Source: Tubiluchus corallicola
Lineage: Eukaryota > Priapulida > Priapulimorpha > Priapulimorphida > Tubiluchidae
NCBI GenBank assembly: GCA_030141605.1
Contig: JAQGDQ010001480.1
Coordinates: forward strand, 1-38,749
Length of the DNA: 38,749 nucleotides
Reading direction: 5' to 3'
This document shows, one piece after another, positions 11,770-25,905 of the stretch (position 1 is the first letter of the stretch; the number at the start of each line of letters is the position of its first letter). The notes beneath the pieces are model-generated. The model searched no databases, was not told where the DNA came from, and saw only the letters and a program-made list of their open reading frames with translations. The position numbers and the translations under genes were made by a program.

Positions 11770-13525
11770 GGCTTCTAACTTATTAACTAGGAAGGCCTGA
11801 CTACTTACATCTCAAATTAGGCCTACGTAAGAATAAGTAGCCACTTCTAGCCTCTAACTTATTAACCCTAGAAGGACTGACATCTCAATTAGGCCTACTT
11901 TAGAATAAGTAGCCACTTCTAGCCTCTAACTTATTAACTCTAGCAGGTGTTACATCTCAATTAGGCCTACTTAAGAATAAGTAGCCACTTCTAGCCTCTA
12001 ACTTATTAACTCTAGCAGGTGTTACATCTCAATTAGGCCTACTTAAGAATAAGTAGCCACTTCTAGCCTCTAACTTATTAAACCTAACAGGTGTTACATC
12101 TCAATTAGGCCTACTTAAGAATAAGTAGTCACTTCTAGCCTCTAACTTATTAAACCTAACAGGTCTGACATCTCAATTAGGCCTACTTAAGAATAAGTAG
12201 CCACTTCTAGCCTCTAACTTATTAAACCTAACAGGTCTGACATCTCAATTAGGCCTACTTTAGAATAAGTAGTCACTTCTAGCTTCTAACTTATTAACTC
12301 TAGCAGGTATGACATCTCAATTAGGCCTACTTAAGAATAAGTAGCCACTTCTAGCCTCTAACTTATTAACCCTAGCAGGACTGACATCTCAATTAGGCCT
12401 ACTTAAGAATAAGTAGCCACTTCTAGCCTCTAACTTATTAACCCTAGCAGGACTGACATCTCAATTAGGCCTACTTAAGAATAAGTAGCCACTTCTAGCC
12501 TCTAACTTATTAAACCTAACAGGTCTGACATCTCAATTAGGCCTACTTAAGAATAAGTACCACCACAACACACCAAACCACAAAAAAGCCACTTCTAGCC
12601 TCTAACTTATTAAACCTAACAGGTCTGACATCTCAATTAGGCCTACTTTAGAATAAGTAGCCACTTCTAGCCCAACAACCAACAGGTCTGACATATCAAT
12701 TAGGCCTACTTTAGAATAAGTAGCCACTTCTAGCCTCTAACTTATTAAGCCTAGCAGGACTGACATCTCAATTAGGCCTACTTAAGAATAAGTAGCCACT
12801 TCTAGCCTCTAACTTATTAACCCTAACAGGACTGACATCTCAATTAGGCCTACTTAAGAATAAGTAGCCACTTCTAGCCTCTAACTTATTAAACCTAACA
12901 GGTCTGACATCTCAATTAGGCCTACTTAAGAATAAGTAGCCACTTCTAGCCTCTAACTTATTAACCCTAGCAGGACTGACATCTCAATTAGGCCTACTTA
13001 AGAATAAGTAGCCACTTCTAGCCTCTAACTTATTAAACCTAACAGGTCTGACATCTCAATTAGGCCTACTTAAGAATAAGTAGCCACTTCTAGCCTCTAA
13101 CTTATTAACCCTAGCAGGACTGACATCTCAATTAGGCCTACTTAAGAATAAGTAGCCACTTCTAGCAGGACTGACATCTCAATTAGGCCTACTTAAGAAT
13201 AAGTTGCCACTTCTAGCCTCTAACTTATTAAACCTAACAGGTCTGACATCTCAATTAGGCCTACTTTAGAATAAGTAGCCACTTCTAGCCTCTAACTTGT
13301 TAACTCTAACAGGTCTGACATATCAATTAGGCCTACTTTAGAATAAGTAGCCACTTCTAGCCTCTAACTTATTAAGCCTAGCAGGACTGACATCTCAATT
13401 AGGCCTACTTAAGAATAAGTAGCCACTTCTAGCCTCTAACTTATTAAGCCTAGCAGGACTGACATCTCAATTAGGCCTACTTAAGAATAAGTAGCCACTT
13501 CTAGCATCTAACTTATTAAGTTGTT
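11770..13525. repeat. 72-bp minisatellite (~24 copies)
   Basis: Each unit has GTAGCCACTTCTAGCCTCTA, ACTTATTAA, then a variable CCCTAGCAGGACT / ACCTAACAGGTCT / CTCTAGCAGGTGT block, then GACATCTCAATTAGGCCTAC and TTAAGAATAA. Three unit types alternate in blocks. Two units (near 12558-12590 and 12671-12681) carry foreign A/C-rich insertions. One unit (near 13160) is shortened. TTAGGC occurs once per unit and is not telomeric. Confidence 0.96.
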
Positions 13526-13587
13526 ATGTGCATGACAACAGGTCTGCTCAAGAACGTGCTAGCAATTTATAATCTCTATCTACTCTG

Positions 13588-14097
13588 AAAATCATGATTA
13601 ACTTCTCACATTTTTAAATCATGACTAACTTCTCACATTTTTAAATCATGACTAACTTCTCACATTTTTAAATCATGACTAACTTCTCACATTTTTAAAT
13701 CATGACTAACTTCTCACATTTTTAAATCATGACTAACTTCTAACATTTTTAAATCACGACTAACTTCTCACATTTTTAAATCACGACTAACTTCTCACAT
13801 TTTTAAATCATGACTAACTTCTCACATTTTTAAATCATGACTAACTTCTCACATTTTTAAATCATGACTAACTTCTCACATTTTTAAATCACGACTAACT
13901 TCTCACATTTTTAAATCATGACTAACTTCTCACATTTTTAAATCATGACTAACTTCTCACATTTTTAAATCATGACTAACTTCTCACATTTTTAAATCAT
14001 GACTAACTTCTCACATTTTTAAATCATGACTAACTTCTCACATTTTTAAATCATGACTAACTTCTCACATTTTTAAATCATGACTAACTTCTCACAT
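13588..14097. repeat. 27-bp minisatellite (~19 copies)
   Basis: The unit is AAATCATGACTAACTTCTCA followed by CATTTTT, period 27 bp. Only a few copies deviate (CATGAC to CACGAC, TTCTCA to TTCTAA). This near-identity implies recent homogenisation. Confidence 0.96.
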
Positions 14098-14461
14098 CTC
14101 CTAGAAACGCTCCCATTAACTGTGAAGGGCAACTCGCTTTGAATAGAGTGGCTTCCTTGGAGTTAGTGGCTTCATAAAACTAAGGAATGCTGAAGATATT
14201 GTAACGGCTTGCTCCTGTGTAAGTTGACCCTGAGATGAAAGGTCAGTTTAAGGTCGAAGATCCTAATAATAAAATCCACATTCTACTGTCAAATGCTCAT
14301 ATATACAGCACTCGCCGCCAACATTTGAACTACCCCTTACCTAGATTCAGAACAAAAAGATTCAAGAATAGTTTCATCTCATAAGGTTTATTTAATTTAC
14401 AAACTAAAGTTTTGACTCATTTTAACAAACCCTTTCTTCTATATAAGCTTATTATGTTTCC

Positions 14462-14463
14462 AT

Positions 14464-14500
<37 letters not shown>

Positions 14501-14614
14501 TTAATGATTATTCTTTATAGTAAAAATCTTGTTTATTCTTTATTAAAATTTTCATATTTTATAATTTTATTCTGTACTGTAATTCGACCTTTTGCTTGTA
14601 ATGATGATAAATTA

Positions 14615-14691
<77 letters not shown>

Positions 14692-14765
14692 CGTTATCAT
14701 CATCACCACCACCATAATCATCATCATCATCATCATCACCACCACCATCATCATCATCATGATCA
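14462..14765. repeat. GATAAT, (ATT)n and ATC/ACC triplet tracts
   Basis: A short GATAAT tract lies at 14466-14500. (ATT)n is at about 14614-14690, followed by ATC/ACC triplets to 14765. The order is the reverse-complement mirror of the tract at 6007-6808. Poly-Ile and poly-Met open frames here are artefacts. A TTTTGCTGCCACTCTAA motif then recurs three times (14779-14843). Confidence 0.9.
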
Positions 14766-14843
14766 CTATTATATACCATTTTGCTGCCACTCTAACTTCA
14801 CTTTTGCTGCCACTCTAAGTTCTCTTTTGCTGCCACTCTAACT

Positions 14844-16886
<2,043 letters not shown>

Positions 16887-18160
16887 TCATACTTCAAAAT
16901 TATTCATGCTACAATATTATTCATGCTACAATATTATTCATGCTTCAATCTTATTCATGCTACAATGTTATTCATGCAACAATCTTTTTCACACTACAAT
17001 GTTATTCATGCTACAATGTTGTTCATGCAACAATATTATTCTTGATACAATATTATTCATGATACAATAGTATTCTTGATACAATATTATTCATGACACA
17101 ATAGCATTCTTGATACAATATTATTCATGATACAATAGTATTCTTGGTACAATATTATGCATGATACAATAGCATTCTTGATACAATATTATGCATGATA
17201 CAATAGCATTCTTGATAGAATATTATTCATGCAACAATAGTGTTCTTGATAGAATATTATTCATGATACAATAGTATTCTTGATACAATATTATTCATGA
17301 TACAATAGTATTCTTGATACAATATTATTCATGATACAATAACATTCTTGATACAATATTATTCATGATACAATAGTATTCTTGATACAATATTATTCAT
17401 GATACAATAGTATTCTTGATACAATATTATTCATGATACAATAGTATTCTTGATACAATATTATTCATGATACAATAGAATTCTTGATACAATATTATTC
17501 ATGTTACAATAGAATTCTTGATACAATATTATTCACGATACAATAGCATTCTTGATACAATATTATTCACGATACAATAGAATTCTTGATACAACATTAT
17601 TCATGATACAATAGCATTCTTGATACAATATTATTCATGATACACTAGCATTCTTGATACAATATTATTCATGATACAATAGCATTCTTGATGTAACATT
17701 ATTCATGATACAATAGCATTCTTGATACAATATTATTCATGATACAATAGTATTCTGGATACAATATTATTCATGATACAATAGAATTCTTGATACAATA
17801 TTATTCATGATACAATAGCATTCTTGATACAATATTATTCATGATACAATAGAATTCTTGATACAACATTATTCATGATACACTAGCATTCTTGATACAA
17901 TATTATTCATGATACAATAGCATTCTTGATACAATATTATTCAAGCTACAATAGCATTCTTGATACAATATTATTCATGCTACAATAGCATTCTTGATAC
18001 AATGTTATTCATGCCACAATAGTATTCTTAATACAGTATTATTCATGATACAATAACATTCTTGATACAATATTATTCATGATACAATTGCATTCTTGAC
18101 ACAATATTATTTATGCTACAATAGCATTCTTGACACAATATTATATATGATACAATAGTA
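16887..18160. repeat. 17-bp minisatellite with 34-bp dimeric higher-order structure
   Basis: The left edge (16887-17040) has 17-bp monomers of the TTATTCATGCTACAATA type. From about 17040 the array alternates TTCATGATACAATAGTA and TTCTTGATACAATATTA, a 34-bp dimer. About 75 monomers are present in total. The right edge becomes diverged again. Confidence 0.94.
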
Positions 18161-18447
18161 TTCAAAATAAAAATACCGTAAACCGATCTGTATCGTCTGT
18201 AGCTCAACATTTATTTGCCAATAGAGTTGCTAAGTACTGGAATTCTTCACTGGTAAATTCCGACTCCAGTAAATCATTCAGTCAAAGATTAATGAAAATT
18301 CACTTTTCAAAACATTTGTATTTCTGCAGACACGTAAGTAGTAATTTCACTCTTTGTATCTCTGCCGTGACCATTTTAACCTGTCTTCTTTATTACTGTA
18401 CATATTTGATTGCTTTATGAATTTAAATTTCATTGTATGTATGCATA

Positions 18448-18772
18448 CTTTAATAAATAAATGAATGAATGAATGAATGAATGAATGATTGAATGAATGA
18501 ATGAATGAATGAATGAATGAATGAATGAATGAATGAATGAATGAATGAATGAATGAATGAATGAATGAATGAATGAATGAATGAATGGATGGATGGATGA
18601 ATGAATGAATGAACGAGTGAACTGAATGAATGAATGGATAAACTGAATGGAATGAGTGGATCGAGTGAATGAATGAATGAATGAATGAACTGAATGGAAT
18701 GAATGGATCGATGAATGAATGAATGAATGAATGAATGAATGAATGAATGAATGAATGAATGAATGAATGAAT
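18448..18772. repeat. (GAAT)n tetranucleotide microsatellite
   Basis: A long ATGA/GAAT tract with an internal imperfect section (about 18590-18710) of ACTGAATGGAATGA-like segments. The minus-strand Ile-His-Ser-Phe repeat frame is an artefact of the tetranucleotide. Confidence 0.95.
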
Positions 18773-19430
18773 TAACAGCTTCAAGTAAGCAAAGACTTCA
18801 AAGAAAGAAATCAAAGAGGACTAACAAACAGACAAACAACCACACAAAACCAAATACACAGTAATTGCACTAAACTTGGCTTCTTTTTTAGCTGTGCCTA
18901 GTTTCTGCAGTCGCACTGAAGCCCATGATTTGTTTTTATAAGTATAATCAATCATTGTTTTTATATGGCCCATTTTCAGCACACATAGCCCATTAGTGGG
19001 GGCGTATCCATGCACGTGTAAGCAGAAGCGAGAAATGCACAGTAGAGAAATGTCGCCTCATAAGCGTCTCTATTTCTTCTTCTGCTAAATTATATTTTAC
19101 CTTTTAGTATAATATACTTTGTAAAACTCATAAAAGCTGTTGCATTATAGAAAGTAGTACTATTGTGTTGTCTTTGGTACGGATGACAATTGAAGCCAGT
19201 TAATTTGCAAACTTACGTGTAAATATATAAATAGTTCAAAGAGGATATCTAATATTGAATTACTTATTAAAGGAAAACATGCCGATTTTTCATATGCTGC
19301 TGTATTTTGATGTACGGTAAAGAGTACATAATTTAGTTAGTGTTAAAGGAAGCCAAGATGATTATTGATTTACTACCCCGTTTCTACTCTGCTAATACAC
19401 AGTTAACACATTTTAACACAATTGATACTG
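18773..19430. other. unassigned intergenic sequence
   Basis: No gene is recognised. GGGGGCGTATCCA at 18998-19010 resembles the motif seen inverted at 11165-11175. The rest is AT-rich. Confidence 0.4.
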
Positions 19431-19439
19431 CAAAAGCGT

Positions 19440-19920
19440 TTCTGGTAATTAAATAGTAGATTAAAAGCTTAATTAACGAACCCAACTATTCATGACATCA
19501 CAAACTGATATACTTTTTAACAGCAAAAATGTTCTACGAGAGTGTTGCGCGAACGAACACATCTGAACTGAGACGTACAGCACCTGTTTTTTGTGCAATG
19601 CGTTTCCGAAATGCAGGCAGTACAGTAGCAAAGATGTTCCACGAGCGTGTTGCACGTGTTTGCGAAAGCGAAAATTGTACAGTGCTACTGTAAGATATTC
19701 AGTGTGTTGTGCTGTGTCACGCGTCGAACGCGTGTAGTTCGTCACGAACGAACACATCTGAACTGAGACGTACAGCACCTGTTTTTTGTGCGATGCGTTT
19801 CCGAAATGCAGGCAACCAGCAAATGGTTTTAATATTTTAAAGAGTAGATTGTTTTAACCTGCAGTTTAAGTTTGGGTCCAGTTTTGTGCTAAAAAATCTT
19901 TCACGTAAGTCACTTTTAAA
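19440..19920. repeat. dispersed repeat family F, copy 1 (with internal duplication)
   Basis: Matches 34545-35015 in the same orientation. Shared blocks include ATGACATCACAAACT, CCACGAGCGTGTTGCACGTG, CAGCACCTGTTTTTTGTGC and TTTTAAAGAGTAGATTGTTT. A ~70-bp internal block (GAACACATCTGAACTGAGAC...CGAAATGCAGGCA) occurs twice, at about 19553-19622 and 19746-19815. No coding potential is recognised. Confidence 0.75.
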
Positions 19921-20172
19921 AACCAATTATATTCTATTTTTGCTATATAATCCATTTTAAATATCTTATATATTAACATATTTTGAGTTTAAAATGAGTC
20001 CTTTTGTTTCCCGCGTAAATATTAACACGTAGATCGTTAGACATTGAACACAAAATCTTTCCCACGTGACATGTTAATTACCCAAGATGATGTCTAATCA
20101 TTTTCATTACACCATAATTACTTCATAGCGTCTGTAAACACGTGCATTATTACGATGTTCTTTAATTGATGA

Positions 20173-20186
20173 ATCTCTCGAGAGAT
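20173..20186. other. 14-bp perfect palindrome
   Basis: ATCTCTCGAGAGAT is perfectly self-complementary. It lies in an otherwise featureless 440-bp stretch (19921-20361). The function is unknown. Confidence 0.5.
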
Positions 20187-20361
20187 GTCGCTAGTGCCGA
20201 ACAGAACGCAGAGCGTCATCGAGCAAAGACGAAGCCAGAGTCCATGTATTTTTCTGAATTTATTCAAATTCTTGCCGCTAGATGCCGCCAGTGATATACA
20301 GATTTATGGTGCCAATTCATCTATAGTTTTCATCGTACGTAGAACAAGGAATTTGAAGATT

Positions 20362-20870
20362 AAAGGAAAGGTCAAGCTTTTTAGGAGGTTAGGCTTATTC
20401 CAATACTCGCGAAAAATACTAGAAGGATCTAGTAATAAACTGTCGTGTAATTAGTAAAATCACTTTAAAGTTACGATCACTTCATGTTTGGACACCCCAT
20501 TTTCAGCGCCCATTCTTCTTTCAATGACGTCATTCGTCTTGAAGAAAAGTAGCGCACTGTCAATCTTCATCAAAAGTATAATAAGTTCTTACAAAAAAAT
20601 GGATAACCAATTTTGTAATGTTTTTGCGTGAACATTAGGTAAGCTGCAGAAGTTTGAATTAGTTTAACCAGCGGGATTACGGAAAGTCACGATGCGCTTA
20701 CGGAAAGCCACGATGCGTTTACGAAAAGTCACGAAGTCTCCCAGTTACGTCACGATTTTCAAGTGAGTGGCAGCAACCACCACACCTGAAAATTTCTATT
20801 CAGAAGATCTTAAATTTCTGCTTTATAGGCTGTGCTTTGCAAATTTCTTTGTTATATTTTTCTTATTCTT
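20362..20870 (+). repeat. dispersed element family D, copy B
   Basis: It starts ATTAAAGGAAAGGTCAAG and tracks copy A (8588-9310) through CAATGACGTCATTCGTCTTG, AACATTAGGTAAGCTGCAGA and CCTGAAAATTTCTATTCAGA. It lacks the end of the tail. The open frame crossing its left edge is not a gene. Confidence 0.85.
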
Positions 20871-21463
20871 AATAAGGGAAATTAGTTAAAATATTTACCT
20901 AAAGATCCAACAGTAAAACTACATTAAAATTACATTCTGATACACAAAAATTTTGGAGTATATAAAAACATCATTATTTAATAAACAATTACAAGAGTTT
21001 AAAACACGATATCTAAGATTATGTGAAAAATGCTCACTTTTTCAGAAGTTTGTGGCAGAGACATCGACCTGGTTTTTAATTTGTTGATTAGAATTAAACA
21101 AATACGTGGGAATATATATTGTCTAATTTGTTTTTATAGAAAAAAGTGCATAACGGTTAAGTTTACGAGTTGTTAATTAAAATGGTTTGCTGCTATTGAA
21201 ATATATCATTTAGATTAATTCTTGACTTTCAATAAAAACCGCATAACTATTTGATTAAATGAGTGGCCACCCAAAATATAATTTATTGCAACTTACATGA
21301 TTTGGCGTATTTACATTATTACTTTCTATCACAGCAGGACAACCAATCATTCACTTTATCTCATAGTTAATACAATAAACACAGAGTACCAATCCTAGAT
21401 ATATAAGCACATAACTAAAAAAACGATTGAAAAGAGGAAAAAAATAATCTAACGAATTACGCG

Positions 21464-21508
21464 GATCATTTGACGTTTGCTTGTAAGAACAGCAAGCGTC
21501 AAATGGTC
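21464..21508. ncRNA. 18-bp hairpin, possible small structured RNA
   Basis: The left arm GATCATTTGACGTTTGCT (21464-21481) and right arm AGCAAGCGTCAAATGGTC (21491-21508) pair over 18 positions. Sixteen are Watson-Crick and two become G-U in plus-strand RNA. The loop is 9 nt. The stem is shorter than a usual pre-microRNA, and it could instead be the centre of a palindromic transposable element. Confidence 0.3.
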
Positions 21509-21837
21509 ACCTGTACAAGGGTGACGAAGGAATTTTTAACTTTAGAATGAAGCCCGTATAAATAATTCAAGGTTAACCTAGATGAACGACTCTAGGTAGA
21601 TTTGCAAAGGTTGTAGAAACCGGAATAAACTAGTTTGCAATACTGTAAATGAAAGGGAATCCGTGACAGATTACATGTACATTTACACAAAATAACTTTA
21701 AAGTGGTTAATATCGTTTTCTATACAGATTGTAGAAGCTCAATACCTAAATCTGTATTGATTTTTACCATATCTGTGTAGTAAGCTGACTTTACAACTAA
21801 TATTTTTAGCTTAAAAACGAAATGTGAAAGGTTAGAA

Positions 21838-21922
21838 CAGAGCCTAGATTCGAACCACGGTCTTTCACTTATAAGATAAAAGCCATATCCACAAAACGCT
21901 AATCTATTCTTCCGCGGTGCTC
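21838..21922 (-). repeat. tRNA-derived SINE head candidate
   Basis: On the minus strand the ends AGAGC and GCTCT pair as an acceptor-like stem. A B-box-like GTGGTTCGAATCTAGG sits at the expected 3' position, with a T stem pairing 4 of 5. The D and anticodon arms are degenerate, so a working tRNA is unlikely. Confidence 0.35.
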
Positions 21923-22769
21923 TAAAAATCTTTCAATTCAATTCATTTCAATTTATTTATCTCTTTATAGTGTTGCAATGAAACATGATTAATAAAAGAA
22001 TCTCTAATAAGTTTTGAAAAATGGTTAAAATGTATAGATAGATCTAGAACTAGAGAAAGGACAGCGAAAAGACTATAAAGTCACCTAGTCTGCTATCCTT
22101 TACCGAATATAGATAAAAAGATTTTTTAGACACTGGTGGGTATTAATGTTATCAGTTTAATTTAGGAAACATTAGCAGTTTTTAAAATTATGACATTTTC
22201 TATATAATCCAGAGAAAAGAATATACATGTAGTTTAATTAGCGGGCAACAAAATAAGGTCAATCTTGATTAAACTAAAAATTGCATTTAGATTTTATGTG
22301 AAATACAGGTCAAAATTATTATGAAATGATAAAAACACTTTGGGTTAATAATTCTATTAATCCTTGTGATAAAGTACTTCATTATTTTTACTGCAGATAC
22401 ACAATTTTAGAATACAAATGTTGTCTAGCAAAAGTGTTTTGATTGGATATTTCAAGTCCCGATTTGAGGGGCGCGTAGCATTTCTGTTGTTCAAAAACTC
22501 TCGCTTATGCAGCAACATTTCAACGACCCACTGCTAGTCCTTATCCATTATTTACGGGTAGGAACGGCGCGATTATTTCACTGCAGCTACACTCCACTTG
22601 CAAAGTACAGTTGCTTTTACAGTTCCCACCACATCAACCCACCCCCGCGGGACAGTGTCTAGAGTTCAAATGCACTAGCATGCTGTATCTACTGACAGGA
22701 AAACTGCTACCTGTCAAAGCAGGAATGAAGCACCAAAGTGATTCATAATAGCTATTACTTTGACGGGAG

Positions 22770-22777
22770 TATAAAAA
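22770..22777 (+). promoter_or_regulatory. TATA box of the alpha-tubulin relic
   Basis: TATAAAAA lies 158 bp upstream of the tubulin ATG, a suitable place for a core promoter with a ~130-nt 5' UTR. A direct repeat of GCTCGCACTTTGCACT follows at about 22796-22833. Together with the retained introns it shows this is a duplicated gene, not a processed retrocopy. Confidence 0.55.
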
Positions 22778-23067
22778 TTAATCCCGAAAAATACAGCTCG
22801 CACTTTGCACTTTGCTCGCACTTTGCACTAAGTTTTAGGCGTAGCTCTAGAGAAATTCGTGGCTAAGTAGATTATAGTTACTGTGTCTGAATTTTCAACA
22901 TTCGTTTGACGATTCAAGCTTGGAAGTATGGTAAGTCGAACTCTAGCTGTTTTTAGTAATATGAAATCTTGCCGTAATTTTTGTACTTAATTATTTCACA
23001 CTCAGTAAATGTTAATAGACGGGGTAAGGTATAAGATAGTCGTATAAACGCATCATACCAGTAAAAA

Positions 23068-23160
23068 ATAAAGAGCTTGATGAACCTCCACTGGGTATCG
23101 AACCCTGGGCTCCTTTTATCGACGCAATTTCACAAAACTTTTCTAATTTCTATTGTAAGC
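23068..23160 (-). repeat. tRNA-like fragment in tubulin intron 1
   Basis: On the minus strand GGGTTCGATACCC is a good B box, with flanks CAGGG and CCCAG that nearly pair as a T stem. The upstream A box is unclear. This may be a SINE head fragment or chance. Confidence 0.2.
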
Positions 23161-23453
23161 TGCTATGCGTCTACAGTTGCTTCTGTACATTTCCACAACA
23201 ATGCAGGTTTCATATAATTAGGTTTCTGTAAATTCAATAATTTAATTGGACTGGATAAAAGGGACATTAGCTTGTAACGCTTCCTTGATTTCTCAACAGA
23301 GGTCGCTACATTATGCATAATATATGGAGCACATAACAGCAGAATTACAGCAATTACGTCACCATTAGAGTCGTTACTCAATCTTTAGGTTTGAAAAAAA
23401 TTACATCTAATAATTATTTTAATAAGAATTCTTCTGCTTGTATTTTAGCGTGA

Positions 23454-23850
<397 letters not shown>

Positions 23851-24268
23851 ATCAATTGTCCAGTTTTCCTTTAAATACTGAGTTTTGTATTGGATAAATA
23901 ATGTTCGTTTTTCTAGATGAGATCAGAACTGGAACGTACCGTCAGCTTTTTCATCCAGAACAACTGATAACTGGTAAGGAAGATGCTGCCAACAATTATG
24001 CTCGTGGTCACTACACTATTGGTAAAGAGAAAATTGACGAAGTTCTGGACAGGATTCGAAAACTTGTCAGTATATAGACTTTATAATCAAGTGATTACTT
24101 TAATACCAATTAAAAAAGTAAACGTTGAACATTAAAAAAGCAGATGTTGAACATTGTTTGTACACATCCAAATACTGATAGCATCCATGCGTATATTTTC
24201 AGGCTGATCAATGCACCGGATTGCAAGGATTCCTCGTGTTTGTATGCTTGTTAAACTGTCTTTTTCAG

Positions 24269-24274
24269 ACAACA
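24269..24274 (+). other. cryptic 6-nt micro-exon-like site in the tubulin deletion
   Basis: ACAACA is flanked by TTTTTCAG and GTAAGC, a perfect acceptor and donor, inside the 102-bp stretch (24242-24343) that replaces codons 139-176. Inclusion would add two codons in frame. It could be chance or a scar of the deletion. Confidence 0.25.
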
Positions 24275-24331
24275 GTAAGCTCGTTAAGCTGCTTTTTTTA
24301 CACAGTAGGTTGCTGATTTTTTCATTTCTGA

Positions 24332-25036
<705 letters not shown>

Positions 25037-25203
25037 TAAGTCAGAGAAGGCATGGAGGAGGGAGAATTCTCGGAGGCTCGGGAAGGTCTGGCTGCTCTGG
25101 AAAATGATTATGAGGAAGTTGGAGCCGACGGAGCTTTGGATGATGAAGAAGATGATGAATATTAAGCTATTAGTCAGTTAAAACTCATGGCTTAATACTC
25201 ATC

Positions 25204-25420
25204 ATCATCATCACCATCATCATCATCATTTGAACTGTTAGCCCACATGTTTCTACTGCACTGTTGGTACGTCGGAGAAATCTCAAACGGCTCCAACTTC
25301 TTCGTAATCCTTTTCAAGGGCAGCTGGGTGCTTTAGAGAAGGACTATGAAGAAGTTGGAGCCGATGCTTCATCATCCAAACTGTTAACCCACATGTTTCT
25401 GCTGCACTGTCTAATCACTG
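25204..25420 (+). pseudogene. rearranged alpha-tubulin 3' end duplication with fold-back
   Basis: TGGTACGTCGGAGAA (25265-25279) reads WYVGE, the tubulin residues 407-411, with Tyr408 intact. Next comes 25289-25324, the reverse complement of sequence coding AALEKDYEEVGA. Directly after it, about 25324-25362 reads LGALEKDYEEVGA forward. The 3' UTR motif CCCACATGTTTCT(A/G)CTGCACTGT is also duplicated (about 25241-25263 and 25389-25411). An ATC triplet tract is at 25200-25230. The fragment cannot derive from the adjacent copy as it stands, because that copy has TAA at 408. Confidence 0.85.
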
Positions 25421-25517
25421 GTAGCCAAAAATTGACGAATCATTTTGTGTTCATTGATTTAAAGATTGCACTGTATTAACCCACATAATTATTATTCTGT
25501 TTGGCGAGTTTAAAATC

Positions 25518-25523
25518 AATAAA
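25518..25523 (+). terminator. poly(A) signal AATAAA
   Basis: A canonical AATAAA about 350 nt after the tubulin Glu-Tyr stop and past the duplicated 3' UTR. It is plausibly the ancestral polyadenylation signal. Confidence 0.5.
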
Positions 25524-25737
25524 AAGTAACGACAGTTTTGCAGAAAAAAAGTTGTTTAGAATTTGTCACAACATTAAGAATGCTGCCTATCATTAATTTT
25601 GGTAACGGTCACTCGTGCACCGTAGAAGAAGAATAAAAAGTTACAAAATGAAGCAAACTTTTTTGGCAAAATGTCAAGTGTGAGTCAAGAAAGAAAAAAC
25701 ATCAAATTTCTTGAGTACCTACTAAGACTTTACCAAG

Positions 25738-25905
25738 CATCAGTGGTGAGTTGTGTACAGGTACTGTGGAACAGCAGCACCCCCTATCAGTGGTGAGTTG
25801 TGTACAGGTACTGTGGAATAGCAGCACCCCCTATCAGTGGTGAGTTGTGTACAGGTACTGTGGAACAGCAGCACCCCCTATCAGTGGTGAGTTGTGTACA
25901 GGTTC
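25738..25905. repeat. 47-bp tandem repeat (3.4 copies)
   Basis: Units begin CAGTGGTGAGTTGTGTACAG at 25741, 25788, 25835 and 25882, each with GTACTGTGGAA(C/T)AGCAGCAC and CCCCTAT. Near-identical copies. Confidence 0.95.

Larger units (their letters stand above)
20871..22740. other. unassigned intergenic sequence upstream of the tubulin relic
   Basis: AT-rich with no recognised gene or tandem array. It contains the hairpin at 21464-21508 and the tRNA-like head at 21838-21922. Nothing else can be named. Confidence 0.5.

Noticed and set aside
11770-13525. Telomere-like array because of TTAGGC
   Set aside because: TTAGGC occurs only once per 72-bp unit; there is no short telomeric period.
13588-14097. 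CRISPR-like array (27-bp regular repeat)
   Set aside because: Head-to-tail units without unique spacers, inside an animal intron; it is a minisatellite.
18347-18814. Ile-His-Ser-Phe repeat protein
   Set aside because: Produced by the GAAT tetranucleotide, whose 12-bp cycle gives a four-residue repeat.
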